From DASUUR01 sp036373975 (GTDB lineage Bacteria > Patescibacteriota > Saccharimonadia > Saccharimonadales > Saccharimonadaceae): a DNA stretch of 9,205 nucleotides. A program made the position numbers and the translations under genes. The stretch spans positions 1 to 9,205 of the forward strand of contig DASUUR010000004.1 in NCBI GenBank assembly GCA_036373975.1, in the 5' to 3' direction. A model generated the notes under the pieces. It had not been told where the DNA came from, did not search any database, and saw nothing but the letters and a program-made list of their open reading frames with translations. Shown in pieces: positions 5,206-9,205 of this stretch. Position 1 is the first letter of the stretch; every line of letters starts with the position of its first letter.

Positions 5206-6921
5206 ATGAAAACAAAAATCAACAAACCAACCTTCCACCGCATACAGCACAAGCGTAAACATCTTGTATTATTAACGTTGTTTTGGATCGTTTTGGCGAT
5301 TGTTTTCTTGCAGCTTCTCTATCCCCAAGATAGGGCACTCCCATTTGCACGGCTAGAAGGTCGTGACGTTGGCGGCTTTAGTAGTACCGACATAACAGAG
5401 GTGCTAAAAGCAAAATATGAGCGCGATGTCGACTTTACGATCGCGAATAAGCCGGTATTTAAAGCCAAGATTATCGATTCAGGGGTAACCCCACACTACA
5501 ATGAAACAGTTGGACGGGCGACAGATTACCCACTAATCGAGCGGCTTGTACCGCTGTCGATTCTTGTGAAGCACCTTTTTAGCGACTCAGTTCAAACGCA
5601 GTATACAGTTGACCCTGTTAAAGTACGGTCGTTCGTGGCTAGCAAGGTGCTGCCGCTCTGTAATGTGAAGCCGGTCAATGCCGTTATACGCATAGAAAAA
5701 GACGATGTGGTAGTGAAAGAGGGCACCGAAGGGCGCGTTTGTGATGCCCAGGAAATTGAAGCCAAGCTGCAACGACTCCCTGGTAACGGGAGTGTGGCGC
5801 TTGCGGTTAAGACCATTGAGCCCACACAGAGTCGGGCAAAGCTCGAACCCCTGTTGGTGACTGCAAAACAGCGACTCAGCCAAGGCATATCGCTAACAGT
5901 TGATGGCAAGGAATATCCCGTCGATACGCCGGTGTTTGCGACTTGGTTTGTATTTCAAGAGGACATAAAAACTCACCAAGTCAGAATTGCTGCTAACAAG
6001 AGCAAAATTAGTGCATATTTGTCGCAGTTTAATAAAAAGCATGCGCGGGCTGCTCAGACTGCCAAGGTGTTTACGCTTGATGGGGCGGCCAGGAAACGCA
6101 TAGGTGGGAAAGAGGGCCGGAGCTTAGACGCTGCCCGCACTGCGAGCGCGCTGCATCGACTAGTAGAGCGTGGTGGCGATAGTACGGTGCCGGCTGTATT
6201 TAGCCGAATCTCCCCAGCGGTTGAATATATTCGCGATTACTCGCCAACGCAGCATGGGCTATCGGTGCTACTACAGGACTTAGCACGCGAAAAGGGAATG
6301 TACGGGATTACAGTTATGGAACTTGGGGGCAAAAAACGTCAAGCCGACGTGAACGGCACGCACATATTTACCACTGCTAGCACCTACAAACTGTTTGTAG
6401 CCTACAGTGTATTGAAGGAAATCGAAGCCGGAAATATCCGCTGGAAACAGCATATTCGCGACGGCAAAGACACGGCGGCGTGTTTTGACGAGATGTTGCT
6501 GTACTCGCTAAACCCTTGCTCGTGGACATTCCGGGACATGGTGGGCGGCTGGGCGAAGATTCAGCAGCAAATGCGCGGGCTTGGCCTGGCGAACACCTAC
6601 CTTGTGCAGAATGATTTGCGTTCTACTTCTAACGATGAATCGTTGTTCTTGCGCAAGCTCGAGCTTGGCGAATCGTTGCGTGGGGAAAGCCGCAGCTTTT
6701 TACTGCGTATGTTGCGCAGCCAGATTTACCGCAGCGGTATCCCTAACGGCGTACGTTGGCCGGTAGCAAATAAGATTGGGTTCCTTGAGGGGTTCCTGCA
6801 CGATGTCGGAATTATTTATTCGCCAAAAGGTACGTATATACTTGGGGTTATGACCTATGGTGGGTCATGGTGGCAGATTGCCGATGTCGCCAAGCGGGTT
6901 GATGCGCTAATGCAGCGCTAA
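5206..6921 (+). CDS. Membrane-anchored class A beta-lactamase-like serine hydrolase with VanW-type peptidoglycan-binding repeats
   Basis: 571 residues. A basic N-terminus and one helix (about 20-38) anchor it with the bulk outside. LEGRDVGGFSSTDITEVL (50-67) opens a VanW-associated peptidoglycan-binding region (PF12229-like). Two internal segments with the pattern EG.EGR..D (172-180, 301-308) look like its repeats. The C-terminal domain (about 350-571) resembles class A beta-lactamases and related D,D-peptidases: S392-T-Y-K395 as the SxxK nucleophile motif, S434-L-N436 in place of SDN, and K523-I-G525 in place of KTG. I see no clear Glu166 deacylation residue, so a transpeptidase, carboxypeptidase or slow penicillin-binding role is at least as likely as beta-lactamase. 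Substrate is inferred. It has its own promoter and overlaps ychF tail to tail. Confidence 0.85.
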   Translation: MKTKINKPTFHRIQHKRKHLVLLTLFWIVLAIVFLQLLYPQDRALPFARLEGRDVGGFSSTDITEVLKAKYERDVDFTIANKPVFKAKIIDSGVTPHYNETVGRATDYPLIERLVPLSILVKHLFSDSVQTQYTVDPVKVRSFVASKVLPLCNVKPVNAVIRIEKDDVVVKEGTEGRVCDAQEIEAKLQRLPGNGSVALAVKTIEPTQSRAKLEPLLVTAKQRLSQGISLTVDGKEYPVDTPVFATWFVFQEDIKTHQVRIAANKSKISAYLSQFNKKHARAAQTAKVFTLDGAARKRIGGKEGRSLDAARTASALHRLVERGGDSTVPAVFSRISPAVEYIRDYSPTQHGLSVLLQDLAREKGMYGITVMELGGKKRQADVNGTHIFTTASTYKLFVAYSVLKEIEAGNIRWKQHIRDGKDTAACFDEMLLYSLNPCSWTFRDMVGGWAKIQQQMRGLGLANTYLVQNDLRSTSNDESLFLRKLELGESLRGESRSFLLRMLRSQIYRSGIPNGVRWPVANKIGFLEGFLHDVGIIYSPKGTYILGVMTYGGSWWQIADVAKRVDALMQR

Positions 6922-7994
6922 ACGTTAAAGCGAAATTCTACGATATCGCCGGGCTGCATGATATAGTCTTTGCCCTCGGTGCGCATCTTGCCGGCGGCTT
7001 TTGCTGCGGTTTCGGACCCGGCGGTTATAAGATCGTCGTAATCTACTACCTGAGCGGCAATAAAGCCACGCTCAAAATCACCATGGATAACTCCCGCGGC
7101 CTGCGGTGCGGTATAACCCTTTTTAATAGTCCAGGCGCGGACTTCTTTTTCGCCGGCAGTTAGGTAGCTCTGCAGGCCCAAAATATTGTATGCAGTGGTA
7201 ATCACCTGGAAGAGCCCAGGTTGTTGCTGGCCGTAACTTTCAAGTAATTCGGCAGCGTCTTCTTGGCTCAGGCCTTGCAGCTCATGTTCGAGCTGAGCGT
7301 TTACAAATAGGGCAGTGGCTGGCGCAACCAGTGCGGCTAGTTCAGCTTGCTTGTTGCTGTTGCTCAAATCTTGTTCGTCAATATTAAAGATATAAATGAA
7401 CGGTTTTGCGGTTAAAAGGCTCAGGCCACGCAAATCCTCGGGGTCAATATCGGGGCAGGCGCTAATGAGCTTGCCCTCGTTAAGGTAGGCGAGTGCTTTT
7501 TGCAGGGTCTCTACGGCCTGGCGAGCTTTCGGGTCGGATTTTGCCTGTTTTGCCAGGCTAGTAATGCGCTTTTCAAGGGTTTGGATATCTGCCAAGATAA
7601 GCTCAGTGTTCACAATCTCAATATCTTCTTGCGGGTGAATACGGTCGTGAACATGTACAATGTCGTCGTTATGAAAGGCGCGCACAACTTGGCAGATAGC
7701 ATCAACTTCGCGAATGTGCGCCAAAAACTGGTTGCCCAAGCCTTCGCCCTTGCTCGCGCCGCGCACTAAGCCAGCAATATCAACAAAGGTAACGGTTGCC
7801 GGGATGACCTTTTTAGCGTTATACAACTGGGCCAACACCTCAAGCCGAGGGTCAGGCACCGGTACAATACCGGTGTTCGGCTCAATAGTCGCAAACGGAT
7901 AATTAGCCGCCAGAATATTATTATTTGTCAGCGCATTAAAAAGTGTAGATTTGCCGACGTTTGGAAGGCCGACGATGCCAATGGATAAACTCAT
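6918..7994 (-). CDS. ychF: Redox-regulated ATPase/GTPase YchF (Obg family)
   Basis: 358 residues, full length for the family. YchF/OLA1 binds nucleotides, associates with ribosomes and is implicated in stress responses. G1 is GLPNVGKST (9-17), G3 is VDIAG (71-75), and G4 is N204-I-D-E207, the NxxE form linked to ATP preference rather than the NKxD of GTPases. The family signature LVRGASKGEGLGNQFLAHIRE follows G3. A coiled-coil insert (about 135-175) and a C-terminal TGS domain (about 278-356, ending DYIMQPGDIVEFRF) are present. The ATG start gives MSLSIGIVGLPNVG, the expected N-terminus, but no Shine-Dalgarno precedes it. Its stop overlaps the hydrolase stop by 4 bp on the opposite strand, with no terminator between. 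Confidence 0.95.
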   Translation of the reverse strand: MSLSIGIVGLPNVGKSTLFNALTNNNILAANYPFATIEPNTGIVPVPDPRLEVLAQLYNAKKVIPATVTFVDIAGLVRGASKGEGLGNQFLAHIREVDAICQVVRAFHNDDIVHVHDRIHPQEDIEIVNTELILADIQTLEKRITSLAKQAKSDPKARQAVETLQKALAYLNEGKLISACPDIDPEDLRGLSLLTAKPFIYIFNIDEQDLSNSNKQAELAALVAPATALFVNAQLEHELQGLSQEDAAELLESYGQQQPGLFQVITTAYNILGLQSYLTAGEKEVRAWTIKKGYTAPQAAGVIHGDFERGFIAAQVVDYDDLITAGSETAAKAAGKMRTEGKDYIMQPGDIVEFRFNV

Positions 7995-8002
7995 ATGAAG
8001 CT

Positions 8003-8011
8003 ATTTTAGCA
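8003..8011 (-). promoter_or_regulatory. Extended -10 element close to the ychF start
   Basis: Read on the minus strand, TGC-TAAAAT matches TGnTATAAT with one difference and ends 8 bases before the ATG. Transcription would then begin at or within about 2 bases of the start codon, giving a leaderless mRNA. That fits the absence of a ribosome-binding site. Confidence 0.5.
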
Positions 8012-8038
8012 TAACAGGGGTGGGAGTGATACTAAGTA

Positions 8039-8290
8039 CTATAGCTTCTTGCTATCTAGTGACTTAGCCTTGCGCAATGTCTCGGCGCGTGTTTTTGCGG
8101 GATCAGGATACACGTTTTTAGCGAATCGATAGCCGAATATAGCCGTGGGCAAACCAATGGTTACGAGCAGAACACCAAGCAAGATATTGCTAGTTGGCGG
8201 CAGGAATGAAAGAAAACCAGCGATTGTGGCCACTGTTCCTAGCCCAGTTAAGATAGTGCCTCCAATAAAACGTACGTCGAATATCTTCAT
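8039..8290 (-). CDS. Small two-helix membrane protein (hypothetical)
   Basis: 83 residues, not recognised as a named family. Two hydrophobic helices at about 8-30 and 34-56 are joined by a short PPTSN turn, followed by a basic cytoplasmic-type tail (RFAKNVYPDPAKTRAETLRKAKSL). A glycine-rich helix 1 (GGTILTGLGT) is visible. ATG 8290 is the only sensible start, with no clear ribosome-binding site. Codon use matches the host genes. It lies upstream of ychF on the same strand with 44 bases between, but ychF has its own promoter candidate, so an operon is not required. The antisense frame 8145-8342 is judged a shadow because this frame gives a coherent membrane topology. Confidence 0.7.
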   Translation of the reverse strand: MKIFDVRFIGGTILTGLGTVATIAGFLSFLPPTSNILLGVLLVTIGLPTAIFGYRFAKNVYPDPAKTRAETLRKAKSLDSKKL

Positions 8291-8316
8291 GCGCTCAGTG
8301 TATTTGCTCGAGCCTC

Positions 8317-8322
8317 ATTATG
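8317..8322 (-). promoter_or_regulatory. Weak -10 candidate for the small membrane protein
   Basis: CATAAT on the minus strand, 26 bases before ATG 8290 and preceded by TTG. The -35 region holds only AT-rich sequence with no good match. It is offered as the nearest candidate; the minus-strand TATAAT at 8370-8375 is an alternative. Confidence 0.25.
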
Positions 8323-8350
8323 CAACCGAAAACCAACTGTAATTAAATCA

Positions 8351-8379
8351 TAGACATAATATATTTAATATTATATAAT
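8351..8379 (+). promoter_or_regulatory. Promoter of the high-GC orphan gene
   Basis: TAGACA (8351-8356), 17 bases, TATAAT (8374-8379) in a very AT-rich stretch. The predicted start is near 8386, leaving a leader of about 100 bases. The -10 lies in the palindrome ATTATATAAT (8370-8379), so a TATAAT also reads on the minus strand, although I find no -35 for it there. The AT-rich stretch gives chance matches, so confidence is moderate. Confidence 0.6.
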
Positions 8380-8394
8380 AATATTATTCTCACA

Positions 8395-8457
8395 ATGTGC
8401 GGCAGCGTGTTGACGGCGAAGCAGAGGGCCTTTATTGGCCTTGTGCCTCGCTGCTAA
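8395..8457 (+). CDS. Possible 20-residue leader ORF upstream of the orphan gene
   Basis: ATG 8395 to TAA 8457 encodes MCGSVLTAKQRAFIGLVPRC. The ATG would sit about 9 bases after the predicted transcription start, with no Shine-Dalgarno. The same stretch can fold: GCAGCG (8402-8407) with CGCTGC (8449-8454), enclosing AGGGCC (8425-8430) paired with GGCCTT (8437-8442, one G-T pair). It ends 28 bases before the orphan gene start. Whether it is translated is unknown; a short ORF in a 100-base leader can arise by chance. Confidence 0.25.
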   Translation: MCGSVLTAKQRAFIGLVPRC

Positions 8458-8485
8458 CGCGGTTGAGTCACGAAGTGAGAAGAAC

Positions 8486-9025
8486 ATGGCTCCTTACCCT
8501 GGCCTCACCAAGCAGGACTGCGAACAGGCTTTCCTGATCGCGCGGGCCTCGTTGCGAGCGGCGGCGGAGATGCGTGGTGTTGCGAACAAGTTCGCGGGCA
8601 CCTTCATCGTCATGGACCCGTTCGCGCAGCCGTCGAGCAACGATCCGGCCCTGGTCTCTCTCGAGGAGGCCTACGGCGCCATCCTGTTCGAGAGGCGAGT
8701 GGACGACGCCTACCCCGACGCGTCCAACTACGACAAGGTCGCCCTGGCCAAGGCTCGCGATCTGTGGGTGTTGCGGGCGTTGCTCGGCCCGAACTTCACT
8801 GGCCGCGACGTCCAGCAGCACTGCCCGCATCTGTACCGCCCGGGCATGACCAAGTGGCACGGTGCCGTCTGCAGGGCTGGCATCGTGTACGCCTACTCGG
8901 GTGTGCAGGGCAACTACGACGAAGCCTTCTCCGCGACCGCAGCGGAGTGGCTCGAGGCGGGGAGTCGTGAGGCCATGACCTGCAAGGGCGGGGTCATGGA
9001 CGTCGGCGGCACGCTCATCGGGTAG
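8486..9025 (+). CDS. High-GC orphan protein, possible GlcG/HbpS-like fold
   Basis: 179 residues, no signal peptide or membrane helix. ATG 8486 is preferred over the in-frame TTG 8435, although only a weak GAGAAG precedes it at 3 bases. Order of elements suggests a distant GlcG/HbpS-like (PF03928-type) alpha/beta protein: helix 8-33, strand FIVMD (40-44), a variable insert, helix LAKARDLWVL (88-97), PG (119-120), and GIVYAYSGVQGNYDEAFSATAAEWLE (in parts, 132-157), the place of the family's GVSG..D...A motif. This assignment is by eye. HbpS members bind haem or act as sensors; no such role is shown here. Four cysteines (12, 113, 129, 166) are present. Third codon positions are almost all G or C; bases 8821-8880 hold 42 GC of 60, against 29 of 60 at 601-660 in ftsK. 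Own promoter and terminator make it a self-contained unit, likely acquired. Confidence 0.8.
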   Translation: MAPYPGLTKQDCEQAFLIARASLRAAAEMRGVANKFAGTFIVMDPFAQPSSNDPALVSLEEAYGAILFERRVDDAYPDASNYDKVALAKARDLWVLRALLGPNFTGRDVQQHCPHLYRPGMTKWHGAVCRAGIVYAYSGVQGNYDEAFSATAAEWLEAGSREAMTCKGGVMDVGGTLIG

Positions 9026-9041
9026 TGCTGCCCAACGGTTA

Positions 9042-9085
9042 GGCCCCGCGTGACGACATGTCGTCACGCGGGGCCATCTTTTTTT
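9042..9085 (+). terminator. Strong intrinsic terminator with perfect 34-bp palindrome
   Basis: Bases 9042-9075 read the same on both strands (left half GGCCCCGCGTGACGACA) and fold into a very stable hairpin. Three bases later comes a run of seven T (9079-9085). It lies 16 bases after the stop of the high-GC orphan gene. The T-run exists only on the plus strand, so it acts for that gene. Confidence 0.93.
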
Positions 9086-9142
9086 GTAAAATTACAGCTT
9101 CCTAGCCTCACAAATTCTTAATTTATGCTCGCTAGGGAACTG

Positions 9143-9165
9143 CCGGAGACCGCGCGGGTCTCCGG
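9143..9165. terminator. GC-rich 9-bp stem-loop near the right edge
   Basis: CCGGAGACC (9143-9151), loop GCGCG, GGTCTCCGG (9157-9165). No T-run follows on either strand. Like the hairpin at 2741-2775 it may end a gene; if so it belongs to a minus-strand gene whose stop would be at 9178-9180, 12 bases away. The 9086-9142 stretch between the two hairpins is AT-rich with no gene. Confidence 0.5.
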
Positions 9166-9177
9166 AGCTCTTGTTGC

Positions 9178-9205
9178 CTACGAATGCATGGGGATCTGGT
9201 CCACG
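9178..9205 (-). CDS. Possible 3' end of a minus-strand gene cut by the window edge
   Basis: On the minus strand one frame enters from the right edge and ends VDQIPMHS-TAG (stop 9178-9180), followed 12 bases later by a GC-rich stem-loop. The spacing of stop and hairpin resembles the two complete orphan genes that end in hairpins. Only eight codons are visible, and the other minus frames are also open at the edge, so this is a guess from context. Confidence 0.22.

Noticed and set aside
8340..8400. AT-rich tract as a replication origin
   Set aside because: No DnaA-box-like sequences or origin genes are present; the tract is explained by divergent promoter elements.
8468..9067. 199-residue minus-strand frame opposite the high-GC gene
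   Set aside because: High GC keeps several frames open. The plus frame has GC-rich third positions, a promoter and a terminator on the correct strand; the minus frame is Arg/Val/His-rich low-complexity sequence and runs through the palindrome.
9101..9136. CCTAGC (9101-9106) and GCTAGG (9131-9136) as inverted ends of an inserted element
   Set aside because: Six bases is too short to trust, no matching copy was found on the left of the orphan unit, and no target duplication is visible.

Overview
The window reads as part of a small, gene-dense bacterial chromosome, most likely Patescibacteria (CPR) and probably Saccharibacteria-like. The signs are a compact housekeeping layout, ribosomal cluster rpsF-ssb-rpsR with no rplI behind it, an EF-P whose loop tip is Gly-Arg-Gly-Gly, promoters built on extended -10 elements (TGnTAnnnT), and a standard genetic code (TGA, TAA and TAG all end genes). 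The lineage is inferred from gene content and style, since no marker was searched.

Layout. 3-1832 (+): 3' part of ftsK, the DNA translocase, whose 5' end lies outside the window. 1876-2736 (+): two small genes of unknown function, each with its own start region. Their proteins are distant relatives of each other (shared LPxxVxRxFxxxL, VRxFQxxHxL and PW..G), and the second is clearly more GC-rich than the host genes. 2737-2876: a 13-bp stem-loop, then a near-consensus promoter and a short leader. 2877-5184 (+): a tight run rpsF-ssb-rpsR-efp-tlyA, i.e. ribosomal proteins S6 and S18, single-stranded DNA-binding protein, elongation factor P and an rRNA 2'-O-methyltransferase. 5206-6921 (+): a membrane-anchored serine hydrolase with a VanW-type peptidoglycan-binding region, whose promoter -10 box overlaps the tlyA stop codon. 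6918-7994 (-): the ATPase/GTPase YchF, overlapping the hydrolase tail to tail by 4 bp. 8039-8290 (-): a two-helix membrane protein. 8291-8485: an AT-rich divergent region with a good + promoter. 8486-9025 (+): a high-GC orphan gene, possibly of the GlcG/HbpS-like fold, closed by a perfect 34-bp palindromic terminator. 9178-9205 (-): possibly the tail of another inserted gene facing it.

The core genes serve chromosome segregation, translation and the cell envelope. Around them sit self-contained 'cassettes' (own promoter, one small gene, strong hairpin) with foreign codon use. These cassettes are the most unusual part of the window: at least three are complete here, two are related, and none can be given a function with confidence. 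No tRNA, rRNA, CRISPR array, transposase or integrase was seen. The only gene-free stretches are the short intergenic regions described in the entries.
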